Shown: positions 48,350-57,956, counted from the stretch's first letter. The stretch: DNA of 64,000 nt from Streptacidiphilus sp. 4-A2 (GCA_014284505.1 JAAFYY010000001.1:8295845-8359844), one strand, 5' to 3'. The notes: generated by a model from the letters alone, not told the origin. Numbers and translations are program-made.

Positions 48350-49011
48350 CAGTTTTCCTCCGGGCCCTTCGCGAAGACGGCCTCGACGGCCTTCAGATCG
48401 GCGGTGCGCATCAGCAGGTGCACCACATCGCCCTCCTGGAGCACCATCTCCGGGGTGGGGAGGGTGCCTACGCCGAGGCGGGTGACAAAGCCGACCCGGA
48501 CCTCGGCGGCCTGCTCCAGCCGGGAGAGCCGCTGGCCGAACCAGCCGGCCGCCACCGGGACCTCGGCGAGCTGGATCGCGCCGCTGGCGTCCTGCCAGTT
48601 CGGCTCAGCCTCGCTGGGCAGCAGCCGGCGCAGCATCTGGTCGGCGGTCCAGCGGACCGTGGCGACGGTGGGGATGCCCAGCCGCTGGTAGACCTCGGCC
48701 CGGCGGGGGTCGTAGATCCGGGCGGCGACGTTCTCCACGCCGAAAGTCTCCCGGGCCACCCGCGCGGCGATGATGTTCGAGTTGTCGCCGCTGCTGACGG
48801 CCGCGAAGGCGTCGGCTTCCTCGATGCCCGCCTCGCGCAGCGTGTCCTGGTCGAAACCGACCCCGGTGACCCGCTTGCCGGCGAAGCCCGAACCGAGACG
48901 GCGGAACGCCGTGGGGTCCTGGTCGACAATGGCGACCGAGTGACCCTGCTTCTCCAGGGTGCGTGCGAGGGCAGAACCCACGCGCCCGCAACCCATGATG
49001 ACGATGTGCAC
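48349..49011 (-). CDS. ceoB: TrkA-family K+ uptake regulator CeoB
   Basis: 220 aa, intact. MHIVIMGCGRVGSALARTLE (GxGxxG), SVAIVDQDPTAFRRLGSGFA, DAFAAVSSGDNSNIIAARVA, RIYDPRRAEVYQRLGIPTVA; C-terminal TrkA_C with LQEGDVVHLLMRTADLK. First gene of the ceoBC operon and divergent from the permease gene, the same three-gene arrangement as Rv2690c-Rv2691-Rv2692. Likely forms a hetero-complex with CeoC that controls the adjacent permease. Confidence 0.93.
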   Translation of the reverse strand: MHIVIMGCGRVGSALARTLEKQGHSVAIVDQDPTAFRRLGSGFAGKRVTGVGFDQDTLREAGIEEADAFAAVSSGDNSNIIAARVARETFGVENVAARIYDPRRAEVYQRLGIPTVATVRWTADQMLRRLLPSEAEPNWQDASGAIQLAEVPVAAGWFGQRLSRLEQAAEVRVGFVTRLGVGTLPTPEMVLQEGDVVHLLMRTADLKAVEAVFAKGPEEN

Positions 49012-49403
49012 GACCGTCCTTCCGGTGTGGTGTCTCGGCTCGATCTTGGCACCGTCTTAGCGCGGTGCACGCACCAGGGTCGCACCCCCGACCGTGAATG
49101 GCACAACCGCATCACCTGGTCATTCAGGGCGTATGTACCCAGTAACCCCAGGCGCAACCGGGGCGCCCCGGCGCGTGGACCGCTCTCACGTGCAGAAATT
49201 CACAAGCAGAGGTGGCCAATCCGTAACGGAGTCGAGACCGGGGCGGAAGCGTTGTGTGGCCGAAAGGGCAGCCTGACCTGCGAATCACAGGCATCTCCCG
49301 ATCCTGCTTGGCCAAGCTCATGTCACGACTGCCATCGGGTCGCAGTGTCACAGAATCCGGGGTCGTTAATATGGCGTTAAGATCTGGGCCTACCATCCTC
49401 AGC
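49012..49403. other. divergent promoter region, ceoB / permease
   Basis: About 390 bp without convincing genes. The last 60 bp before GTG 49404 are AT-richer (GTTAATATGGCGTTAAGATC) and probably carry the permease promoter. I looked for a ydaO-type c-di-AMP riboswitch, expected for KimA relatives in Firmicutes, and found none of its conserved boxes. Confidence 0.5.
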
Positions 49404-51505
49404 GTGTCCAAACTCACCGGCTTGCCCAAGCGCATCCTTATCGGTCGCGCGCTACGGAACGACAGACTCGGCGAAACGCTGCTCCCAAGCGGATCGCGCT
49501 GCCGGTCTTCGCCTCCGACGCTCTCTCCTCGGTGGCCTACGCGCCCGAGCAGATCTTCCTGTCCCTGTCCGTGGCCGGGATCGCCACCATCCACTTCTCC
49601 TGGTGGGTGGGCGGGGTGGTGGCCCTGGTGATGCTGGTCGTGGTCGCCTCCTATCGGCAGAACGTCCACGCCTATCCCAGCGGTGGTGGCGACTACGAGG
49701 TCGCCACGGTCAACCTGGGCGCCAACGCCGGGCTCACCGTCGCGGCCGCGCTGATGGTGGACTACGTGCTCACCGTCGCCGTGTCCACCACCTCGGGCGT
49801 CGCCAACCTGGTCTCCGCGGTGCCCTCGCTGCACGGTCACGAGGTGGCCATCTCGGTCACCCTGGTCATCCTGCTGATGGGGATGAACCTGCGCGGGGTC
49901 CGTGAATCCGGTACCGCCTTCGCCATCCCGACCTACGGCTTCATGATCGGCATCCTCGGCCTGGCGGCCTACGCGGCGCTCCGCAAGTTCGCCTTCGGCA
50001 CCCAGATGCACGCCGCCAGCGCCGGCTTCCATCTGGTCGCCGCGCCGGGCCACAGCAATGTGGCCGGCCTGGCCATGGTCTTCCTGCTGCTGAAGACCTT
50101 CTCCTCGGGCTGCGCCGCGCTCACCGGCGTCGAGGCGATCAGCAACGGCGTCCCGGCCTTCCGCAAGCCCAAGAGCAAGAACGCCGCCACCACGCTGCTG
50201 ATGATGGCGGTCATGGCCGTGATCATGATGATCAGCATCATCTGGATGGGCAACCTCACCGGCCTGAAGATGGCCGGCAGCAAGCCAGCTGATCGGCGCC
50301 CCGGCCGGGTACCAGCAGAAGACCGCGCTGGCCCAGATCAGCCAGGCGGTGTTCAGCAACTTCACGCCCGGGTTCTACTTCATCGCCGCGGTCACCGGCC
50401 TGATCCTGGTGCTGGCCGCCAACACCGCCTTCAACGGCTTCCCGGTGCTCGGCTCGATCCTGGCCCAGGACCGCTACCTGCCGCGGCAGCTGCACACCCG
50501 CGGTGACCGGCTGGCCTTCTCCAACGGCATCATCGCCCTGGCCGCCGTGGCCGTGGTCTTCATCGTCGGCTACGGGGCCAACCCCGACCGGCTGATCCAG
50601 CTGTACATCATCGGCGTCTTCGTCTCCTTCAACATGAGCCAGACCGGCATGATCCGGCACTGGACCCGGCTGCTGAAGACCGAGACCGACCCCGCCGTGC
50701 GCCGTCGGATGATCCGCAGCCGCGTGATCAACTCCATCGGCCTCAGCTGCACCGCCTGCGTCCTGGTGGTGGTCCTCAGCACCAAGTTCATGGAGGGCGC
50801 CTGGATGTCCTGCCTGCTGATGGTGGTCTTCTTCGTACTGATGAAGAACATCCGCAGGCACTACGACCGGGTGTCCACCGAACTCGCGGTCGCCGAGGAC
50901 GACCCGGAGGAGGACGTGCTCCCGGCCCGGGTGCACTCGGTGGTGCTGGTCTCCAAGCTGCACCGGCCGACCCTGCGGGCGCTGTCCTACGCCCAGGCCA
51001 GCCGGTCCGCGCGGACCTCCACCCTGGAGGCGCTGACCGTCGACGTCGACTCCGGGGACACCGCCGCACTGCGCCAGGAGTGGGAGCAGCGCGGCATCCC
51101 GGTGCCGCTCAAGGTCCTGGACTCGCCCTACCGCGAGATCACCCGCCCGATCCTGGACTACATCCGCGGCCTGCGCCGGAGCAGCCCGCGCGACGTGGTC
51201 ACCGTCTACATCCCGGAGTACGTCGTCGGGCACTGGTACGAGCATCTGCTGCACAATCAGAGCGCACTCCGGCTCAAGGGCAGGCTGCTGTTCACCCCAG
51301 GGGTGATGGTGACCTCGGTACCCTGGCAGCTGGAATCCTCCGAGCGGCGGCGCAAGCCCGTGGAGTGGGCCGCCCCCGGGCAGGTCCGCCGCGGGGACCG
51401 CACCGGGTGCGGGGCCGCGACCAGCACCATGCTGCCCCGGCCGCGGTCGGCCCGAGCAGCACCGGTACCCACAGCGAACAGAGCAGCAAGGAAAGCAACG
51501 AGTGA
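49404..51505 (+). CDS. APC-superfamily permease, KimA (YdaO)-like probable K+ importer
   Basis: About 700 aa. GTG 49404: VSKLTGLPKRILIGRALRND, break near 49488, then FASDALSSVAYAPEQIFLSL, AYPSGGGDYEVATVNLGANA, TGVEAISNGVPAFRKPKSKN; break near 50284; FNGFPVLGSILAQDRYLPRQ, FSNGIIALAAVAVVFIVGYG, then a soluble C-terminal domain (HSVVLVSKLHRPTLRALSYA, YREITRPILDYIRGLRRSSP). Twelve helices plus cytoplasmic tail is the KimA layout. Break near 51400 restores an end at 51505 (GTHSEQSSKESNE). Divergent from ceoBC, whose RCK proteins probably regulate it. Its stop overlaps the next GTG start. Confidence 0.88.
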
Positions 51506-52865
51506 CGAAGCGACGCCCCACCCCCGCCCCCAGTGCCACGGACGCCACGGCGCCCGACGCCGCGGACTCCCTTGTCGGGCAGCGGTACGAGGTGGAGGTG
51601 GGGCCGGTCGCCCATGGCGGCCACTGCGTCGCCAGGCACGAGGGCCGGGTGCTGTTCGTCCGGCACGCGCTGCCCGGTGAGCGGGTGATCGCCGAGGTCA
51701 CCGACGGCAGCGCCACCTCGCGGTTCCTGCGCGCGGACGCGGTCGAGGTGCTCACCCCCGAAGGAGCGGGTGGAGCCGCCCTGCGCCTTCGCCGGCCCCG
51801 GCCGCTGCGGCGGCTGCGACTGGCAGCACGCCACCCCGGGCGCGCAGCGCAAGCTCAAGGCGCAGGTGGTCACCGAGCAGCTGCGGCAGCTCGCCGGGCT
51901 CAGCCCGGCCGAGGCCGGCTGGGACGGCAGCGTCGAACCGGTCGGCGGCAAGCTCCCGGCAGGCGCCGTGCCGAGGTGGCGCACCCGGTGCAGTACGCGG
52001 TCGACCCGGACACCGGCCGGGCGGGGCTGCGCCGGCACCGCTCGCACGACGTCCAGCCGATCGACGACTGCCTGATCGCCGCGCCCGGCGTGGCCGAGCT
52101 CGGTGTGGAGAGCCGGGCGTGGGACGGCATGGCGTCGGTCGAGGTGGTCGCCGCCACCGGTTCCTCCGACCGTCAGGTGATCCTCACGCCGAAGGAGGAC
52201 GCCCGGCTGCCGATCGTGGAGCTGGACCGCCCGGTCTCGGTGATGCGGATCGACCGCCAGGGCGGCCTGCACCGGGTGCACGGGCGCTCCTTCGTCCGCG
52301 AGCGCGCCGCCGGGCGCACCTGGCGGGTCAGCGAGGGCGGTTTCTGGCAGATCCACCAGGCCCCGGACCTGCTGATCTCGGCGGTGCTGGAGGGTCTCGA
52401 CCCGCAGGAGGGCGAGAACGCGCTGGACCTGTACTGCGGCGTCGGTCTGTTCGCCGGGGCGCTGGCCGACCGGCTGGGGAGACCGGCGCGGTGCTGGGCA
52501 TCGAGTCGTCCAAGCAGGCGGTGGCCGATGCCCGGCACAACCTCGGCGACCTGATCGGTGAGCGCCGGGTGCGGATCGAGTGCGACAAGGTCGAGCGGCT
52601 GCTGCCGCGCACCGGCATCACCGAGACCGACCTGGTGGTGCTGGACCCGCCGCGGGCCGGGGCCGGCCGCGACACCGTCAAGCACCTGGCCGGGCTGAGC
52701 CCGCGTGCCATCGCCTATGTCGCCTGCGACCCGGCGGCGCTGGCCCGGGACCTGTCCTTCTTCGCGCAGTCCGGCTACCGGCCGACCAGCATGCGGGCGT
52801 TCGACCTGTTCCCGATGACCCAGCACGTCGAGTGCGTGGCGATCCTGGAGCCGGTCGAGGGCTGA
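51502..52865 (+). CDS. TRAM-domain RNA (uracil-5-)-methyltransferase, RlmC/D-TrmA family, frame-disrupted
   Basis: SAM-dependent m5U methyltransferase of 23S rRNA or tRNA, about 455 aa. GTG 51502 overlaps the permease stop (GTGA). TRAM domain (GQRYEVEVGPVAHGGHCVAR, VLFVRHALPGERVIAEVTDG), 4Fe-4S cluster Cys in CAFAGPGRCGGCDWQH, SAM motif LDLYCGVGLFAGALADRLG, VLDPPRAGAGRDTVKHL, catalytic region VACDPAALARDL and MTQHVECVAIL. Frame changes near 51762, 51970 and 52485. The same neighbour lies beside the permease in M. tuberculosis (Rv2689c). Confidence 0.92.
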
Positions 52866-52882
52866 TCCGCCGACCGATCACG

Positions 52883-52932
52883 GACCCCGGGGCCGGGCGC
52901 GCTGCTGTCGCGCTCACGCCCCGGGGTCTTTT
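52883..52932 (+). terminator. intrinsic terminator after methyltransferase
   Basis: GACCCCGGGGC at 52883-52893 pairs with GCCCCGGGGTC at 52918-52928, followed directly by TTTT, one of the few classical T-tailed terminators here. Confidence 0.8.
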
Positions 52933-53017
52933 CGTCACGCCCTGGCTTGGCGCGCCGCCAACTGGGTATCCCGGTAGGACCGGGCGGCCCGGCAAAGTCG
53001 GCGCAGCCTGGCCCTTG

Positions 53018-53043
53018 CAAGCTAGCGGAATCGCGCTAGCTTG
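53018..53043. promoter_or_regulatory. inverted-repeat operator of the toxin-antitoxin operon
   Basis: CAAGCTAGCG and CGCTAGCTTG form a perfect 10-bp inverted repeat with a 6-base centre, ending 5 bp before the antitoxin ATG. Its position over the start fits autorepression by the antitoxin (or complex). Confidence 0.65.
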
Positions 53044-53048
53044 GGGGT

Positions 53049-53282
53049 ATGACTAAGAAGCAGCTGAACGTCCGGGTGGACGCCACCCACTGCCGAGATC
53101 GCCCGGGCCAGGGCCGACCAGGAGGGATCAGCATGAACCAGTACATCGAGAAGCTGGTCCAGCAGGACATGGGCGAAGTCGGACGCTCCTTCGTGGACAC
53201 CGCGGCCCAGTTCATGAAGGAGTACGAGGCGGCGTTCCTGGCGGAGTTCGGCGAGCACGAGGGGACGGGCCAACGCCGTTGA
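53049..53282 (+). CDS. antitoxin (ribbon-helix-helix/HicB-type)
   Basis: About 77 aa. ATG 53049: MTKKQLNVRVDAT, then a 15-codon stretch in a shifted frame (TAEIARARADQEG when corrected), then ISMNQYIEKLVQQDMGEVGR, SFVDTAAQFMKEYEAAFLAE. The N-terminal beta strand (QLNVRVD) plus helix-turn-helix ending SMNQYIEKLV is the ribbon-helix-helix DNA-binding fold; the C-terminal half would bind the toxin. An insertion near 53089 and a deletion near 53131 compensate each other. TGA overlaps the TTG start of the toxin gene. Confidence 0.75.
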   Translation: MTKKQLNVRVDATHCRDRPGQGRPGGISMNQYIEKLVQQDMGEVGRSFVDTAAQFMKEYEAAFLAEFGEHEGTGQRR

Positions 53283-53720
53283 ACATCGAGATCGACCTGT
53301 CCTGGCTGCTCATGGTCGCCGAGCAGTACACCCCCGGAGACCCCAGGGTCACCGACTACGGGTCCCTGGTCGCGGCCGTGACCCGGCACCAGGCGGAGAT
53401 CTTCGACGTCCTGGTCTACCCCGAGCCCGAGGACCGCGCCGCGGCGCTGATGCACCAGCTCATCCGGGTGCCCGCGCTGGAGCGCAACAACGAGCTGTTC
53501 GCGACCGCGGTCGCCTTCGCCTATCTGGTCTCCGGCGGGGCCAATGTGGCCACCACACCCGCGAGATGCGCAGCCTGGCGCGCGCGGTGCGGGAGGGACG
53601 GCTGGGGTCGAGGCCACCGCCGAACGGCTGGCCGGGTGGATCGTCGACCAGCTGCCGAGGGCGAGCCCGCCGCGGGTGCCGCGGAGCGGCAGGATCTCGC
53701 CTCCCGGACGAGCCCAGTGA
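53279..53720 (+). CDS. Fic/Doc-like toxin component, degenerate motif
   Basis: About 147 aa. TTG 53279 overlapping the antitoxin stop: MNIEIDLSWLLMVAEQYTPG, DPRVTDYGSLVAAVTRHQAE, IFDVLVYPEPEDRAAALMHQ, LIRVPALERNNELFATAVAF, AYLVSGG. One base lost near 53565 restores REMRSLARAVREGRLGVEAT and a stop at 53720. Recognised as the Streptomyces 'Fic family toxin component'. In Doc/Fic proteins the equivalent helix carries HxFx(D/E)GN(K/G)R; here it reads RVPALERNNELFATA, lacking the His and GNKR residues. Either an altered active site or an inactive relative. Confidence 0.7.
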
Positions 53721-53903
53721 GCCCAGTGGCTCCAACGACCCGGCCGGTGCCGATCACGCGGATGGCACGGATGGCACGGACGGTGCTGGTGGTGCCGATA
53801 GCACCGGCGGCGCCGGGGATGCCGACGGTTCCGGGGCGAGCCGTAACCTTGCTCCTGGCCCCGCTCTTGGTCGGGGCCCGGGAACAGCTGAGGAACGGTG
53901 CAC
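53721..53903. other. spacer with GATGGCACG repeats
   Basis: Degenerate 9-mers (GATGGCACG, GACGGTGCT, GGTGGTGCC) between the toxin and methyltransferase genes. In one frame they give Asp-Gly-Thr/Ala repeats, but third-position GC is low, so I treat it as non-coding. CTGAGGAACG before 53904 is the next gene's ribosome site. Confidence 0.45.
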
Positions 53904-54813
53904 GTGTTGCAGGACGTCGTGGAGTACCTGGCCTGCCCCCATTGCGGGCAGGCCCTGGCACTCACCGAGGGCAGTCGTGCGCTGCGCTGCTCCGGCCGTC
54001 ACACCTTCGACGTCGCCAAGCAGGGGTACGCCAACCTGCTGCCCGGCGACGCCCACACCGGCACCGGTGACACCGCCGCCATGGTCGCGGCCCGCGAGGC
54101 GTTCCTGGGGCCGGGCACTACGCCCGATCGCGGCGGCGCTGGCCGCCGCGGTCCCGGACGCCCTCCCTTCCGCCGGTGCCGCCCCGGCTTCCGCCGGTGC
54201 CGCCCCGGCCGGCGGCGGCGCGGCGGCGCGAGCGCGACGAGTGCGTGGTCGACCTCGGCGCGGGCACCGGGTACTACCTGGCCGCGGCGCTGGACGCCTG
54301 CCCCCGGGCCCGCGGCCTGGCCCTGGACATCTCCAAGTTCGCGCTGCGCCGGGCGGCCCGGGCCCACCCCGGGCCGGTGCCGTGGTCTGCGACGCCTGGC
54401 GTCCGCTGCCGCTGCGCGACGCGGCGGCGTCCGTGCTGCTCAACGTGTTCGCGCCGCGCAACGGGCCGCAGATCCGGCGGGTGCTGCGGCCGGGCGGCAC
54501 GCTGCTGGTGGTCTCCCCGACCCCTCGTCATCTCGCGGAGCTGGTCGGCGAGTTGGGTCTGATCGGGGTGGACGCGCGGAAGCCGGAGCGGCTGTCGGCG
54601 ACGCTGGGCCCGCACCTGGACTTCCAGGGCAGCAGCGAGCACACCTTTCCGATGCTGCTGGACCGCACCGCGGTGCGCACCGTGGTGGACATGGGCCGAG
54701 CGCCTGGCACACCGACGCCGCCGAGCTGGACCGGCGGATCGCCGGACTCCCGGCCCCGGCGCAGGTCACCGCCTCGGTCACGCTGAGCGTTCACCCGGCC
54801 GGCCTCCGGCTGA
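53904..54813 (+). CDS. 23S rRNA (guanine-N1-)methyltransferase, RlmA/TlrB family, frame-disrupted
   Basis: SAM-dependent rRNA m1G methyltransferase, about 300 aa; family members modify G745/G748 and can confer macrolide resistance. GTG 53904 (VLQDVVEYLACPHCG) has better spacing to GAGGAACG than GTG 53898. Zinc knuckle CPHC...C...H, then DVAKQGYANLLPGDAHTGTG, DTAAMVAAREAFL; SAM motif VVDLGAGTGYYLAAALD, LALDISKFALRRAARAHP, VCDAWRPLPLRDAA, LLNVFAPRNGPQIRRVLRPG. Breaks near 54115, 54225, 54375, 54695 and 54800; the stop at 54811 is inferred. Literal translation reads on into the next gene. Confidence 0.85.
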
Positions 54814-54878
54814 TCCCGTTCACCCGTTGGTGGAAGCCGGGCGGCGCGGCCGGGGCCGGTCGCAGTAGCGTCCGGGGG

Positions 54879-56170
54879 ATGACCGATGATCAGCAGGCCG
54901 TCCTGCCCCGCCGCGCCACCGTGCAGGAGTTGCGGCTCGGCGCATTCAAGTCCCATCTGGGCTCGGTGCTGCCGCTCGCGCCGATCACCGTGCTGCACGG
55001 CGCCTCCGGCGCGGGCAAGTCCAACGCCCTGGACGCGCTGACAGTGCTCTCCGGCCTGGCCGGCGGCGAGGAACTGGAACCGGCGCTGTCCGGGGTGCGC
55101 GGCGGCCTCGCGGGCTGCGCGCCGTACGGCCGCCAAGGGTTCCGGCTCGGCTGCTCGGTCGGCACACCGCAGGGCACCGTCCGGCTGGAGGTCGCGGTGC
55201 ACACCGGCGAGAACCCCCGGGTGACCGCCGAACGGCTGCACCTGGACGGCCAGTTGCTGCTGTCGACCGGGGAGGAGGACCCGGCCCGGCAGCGGATCAA
55301 CGCGGCCTGGCACAGCGACGGCCGCCAGGGCGACATCCAGGCGCCGCTCTCGGCCGCATCGCTGCTCAGCGCGCAGCTGCCGCTGCGGGTGGCCGGCGCC
55401 ACCCCGGGCGAGCGCCGGGTGCTGGCGGCGGTGGAGCACCTGCTCACCGCGCTGCGCGAACTCTTTGTGGTCGACCCGGCGCCGGGACTGATGCGCGACT
55501 GGGTCTGCGCGGCGGACGACGCCAGACTGCGCAGTTCGGCGGAGAACCTGTCGGCGGTGATCGCCCGGATCCAGGGGGAGTGCCGGATCAGATACGGGCG
55601 GCTGGTGCAGGCGGTGCGGTCGGGCAGCCCGCATCCGGTGGCCGGTCTCGGGGTGCTGCGGGAGGTGGTGGGGCCGAACGGGTGATCGCGGTAGTGGACG
55701 AGGGCGGAGGCCGGTTGACCCCGGCCGCGCTGCTGGGCGCGGGCACGCTGCGGCGGCTGGCCTTCGCCACGGTACTGCTGACCGGCCCCGGGGTGCTCCA
55801 GATGGAGTCGGCAGCCGAGGTCCCGGACGCCGACCGGCTGCTCACGGTGCTGGCCGAGGACCTGGATCCGGAGCTCTGCTCCGCGCTGCTGCCGCTGGCG
55901 GTGGAGGTGGTGGCCCGGGGCCATGTGCGGCTGCTGGCCACCGGGCGGGGCCCGGCCCGGATGCCGGGAGTGCTGGACGTCCACTGCCGCCGCGACCCGG
56001 CCACCGGCGCCAGCCGGTTGACCCCGGCCGCCGTCGTAGCTGCCGCCACCGCTGCCGTTGCCGCTGACCCGGCGGAGGCTCTGTCCCCGGGTTTCTCGTC
56101 CCGGGCTACTCGCCCCCGGGTGACCTGCTCGCGGGTGAACTGCCGCAGGTGGTCAGGTCCCCTGCCGTGA
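54879..56170 (+). CDS. AAA family ATPase (ABC/SMC-like)
   Basis: About 430 aa. ATG 54879: MTDDQQAVLPRRATVQELRL, then the FKSHLG signature of the AAA_21/RecF-like class, Walker A HGASGAGKSNALDALTVL, and late RLAFATVLLTGPGVLQMESA with Walker-B-like residues and VLAEDLDPELCSALLPLAVE. One break near 55682 joins VGPNG to RVIAVVDEGGGRL. Ends in Arg/Cys-rich residues to 56170 that may be frame-shifted. Members are soluble ATPases related to defence and SMC-type enzymes; here single, without a nuclease partner. Role unknown. Confidence 0.8.
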
Positions 56171-56203
56171 CCGGGTAGCCGGCCTGTCCCGGAGAATGGC
56201 GGC

Positions 56204-56570
56204 ATGAGCGATGACAGTGAGGTCGGGGGCGCGCCGGATGTCGCCTCGTTGCAGCGGCGGTTGCGGGCGTTCGCGCGGCGCGGGACTGGGGCAGTACCAC
56301 AAGCCGAAGAACCTGGCCGCCGCGCTGAGTGTGGAGGCGTCCGAACTGCTGGAGATCTTCCAGTGGCTGACGCCGGAGCAGGCGGATGCGGTGATGCAGG
56401 ATCCGGTCCGGGCGCACCGGGTCGAGGACGAGGTGGCGGACGTGCTCGCCTACCTGCTCCAGTTCTGCATGGCGCTGGACGTCGACCCGCTGGCGGCGCT
56501 GGCGGCGAAGATCGAACGCAATGAGCTGCGGTTCCCGGTCGGCGGCACCCCGCCGCTGGACGGCCCCTGA
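56204..56570 (+). CDS. MazG-like nucleotide pyrophosphohydrolase
   Basis: About 122 aa all-alpha NTP pyrophosphatase. ATG 56204 MSDDSEVGGAPDVASLQRRL; one base missing near 56282 gives RDWGQYHKPKNLAAALSVEA, SELLEIFQWLTPEQADAVMQ, VEDEVADVLAYLLQFCMALD. Metal-binding E-x3-E...E-x3-D residues (EASELLE; EDEVAD) are intact. Same size as RS21-C6/dCTP-pyrophosphatase types; cleaves (d)NTP to (d)NMP and PPi for pool sanitation. Alone in orientation after the AAA ATPase, 33 bp away. Confidence 0.9.
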
Positions 56571-56745
56571 CTTCGCCGCCGAGCTGGTCGCCGACGGTGT
56601 GGTCTCACTCTTTCGAGTGGCCGGGTTTTCCACAGCCCCGGGTTTGTCCACAGCTTGCGGCTGACGGCCGGGAACGGTCGGTACCGGGGTCCACGCTGGT
56701 GTCCTGGCGGACGGTCCGTCAGGACACCAGCGGGGGAGCCACGTC

Positions 56746-57421
56746 ATGGACGCGCAACGACTGATCAAATCGACCCGCCACGCGCTCACCGAGGTGCGCT
56801 CGGTCCCACCGGCCCTGATCGAGGCATGGCAGGCGTGCACCCTGGTGGAGGCCGTGGCCGCCACCGCCGCTGTCGGGCTGACCCGCGAGCTCCCGGCGGT
56901 GGGCCGGGGCAGCGGTGCGGTGGCGATCGCCGGTGCGCTGGCGCAGGCCGCCGGGCACGCCGCGGCCTGTGTCGGCCGCCCGCCGGACGACAGCTGCGGC
57001 CCCAGCCGTGCGGAACGGCTCACCACCGTCCAGGACTTGGAAACCACGGTGCGGGAGCTGCGGGCGCTGATCCATGAGACGGCGGAGGCCCTGATCGTGC
57101 TCGCCTGCGGGGCCGCCGAGCAGGAGCTCTACTGGCGCTGCATCGACTCGGTGGACGCGGTGGCGGAGTGCCAGGAGCTGGCCACCGAGCTGCTCCGCGC
57201 GGTCCGCAGCGGCGTCCCCGAGCAGGCGCACGAGCAGAAGCAGCCCCGCGAGCGACAGCCGGCCCACGAGCAGCGGCCCACGACAGCCGGCCCACGAGCA
57301 GCCGGAGTGCGAACAGCCGGACTTCGAGCAGCCGGGGTTCGAGCACCTGGCGTACGAGCAGCCAGGGTACGAGCGGCAGCCGGTGGACTGCGGCCCGCCG
57401 GACTGCGGCGGTGAGTCATGA
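56746..57421 (+). CDS. DUF6099 family protein with EQP repeat tail
   Basis: About 225 aa. ATG 56746: MDAQRLIKSTRHALTEVRSV, LIEAWQACTLVEAVAATAAV, TVRELRALIHETAEALIVLA, CGAAEQELYWRCIDSVDAVA, ECQELATELLRAVRSGVPEQ. Helical Streptomyces family of unknown function. One base lost near 57280 hides the true tail: repaired, it is Glu-Gln-Pro units (EQPEC, EQPDF, EQPGF, EHLAY, EQPGY) ending PPDCGGES at TGA 57419. Literal translation gives an implausible Arg/Ala repeat ending 57414. The repaired stop overlaps an ATG (ATGA) at 57418. Confidence 0.7.
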
Positions 57422-57543
57422 CCGGCGCCCTGCCGCCGACACCGACACCGGCACCGGCCCTGCCGTGGGCACCGGCGCCGACACTGCCGCCGGGAGCGCC
57501 GTCGTCGCCGCTGCTCCGGCGGCTGTCGCGGGTGCTCCGGTCG

Positions 57544-57874
57544 CTAGCGCTGGTCCCGCTGCTCCGACAGCTGCTCCGGCTGCTGGGGCTGCCGGTACAG
57601 CCCCCGGTACAGCTCCCGGTCCGCTCCGGATGCGGCGGTGGGGTCGGTCACGCCGGTCGGGTCGGCCTGGAGGTCGGCGTCCAGGCGGCCCAGGTCGGCG
57701 TCCAGGGCGGCGAGCAGCCGCTCCATCTCGGCAAGCAGGTTCTGCTGGGCCTGGGGCCCCCGGGTACGGCGGTGGCCTCGGACATCGCGGGCGCGCCCCT
57801 CCTGGGTGCTGCGGACGGCACCGGCGGCGGTGCCGGTCCTGTGCGGGAAACGAGTCCGCGAGCGGGTCGGTCAC
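57544..57874 (-). CDS. possible small coiled-coil protein, frame-disrupted
   Basis: On the minus strand, GTG 57874 (VTDPLADSFP) could continue through AQQNLLAEMERLLAALDADL, GRLDADLQADPTGVTDPTAA to QPEQLSEQRDQR at 57544 after one or two base repairs; this part looks like a genuine amphipathic helix. Another frame stays open to 57416 with a Pro/Ala tail, and a plus-strand ORF begins at 57418 overlapping the DUF6099 stop. The evidence does not settle which is real; this minus-strand model is my best guess. Confidence 0.35.
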
Positions 57875-57956
57875 CCGGCGTCACACCCAAGAGGGATCTC
57901 TGGCGCTCCGGTGGTCCCCGCGTTGACGCCTGCCGGGACCACCGGTCGTCGCACCG

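Noticed and set aside
49012..49403. c-di-AMP (ydaO) riboswitch upstream of the KimA-like permease
   Set aside because: The characteristic conserved boxes of that riboswitch could not be found; the region also serves the divergent ceoB.
53721..53903. Collagen-like Asp-Gly-Thr repeat protein tail
   Set aside because: Third-position GC is low in that frame, and the toxin has a nearer stop after base correction.
53898..55685. Fusion of rRNA methyltransferase with AAA ATPase
   Set aside because: The methyltransferase half is already broken several times; the junction lacks a stop only because of the same indels, and the ATPase has its own ATG at 54879.
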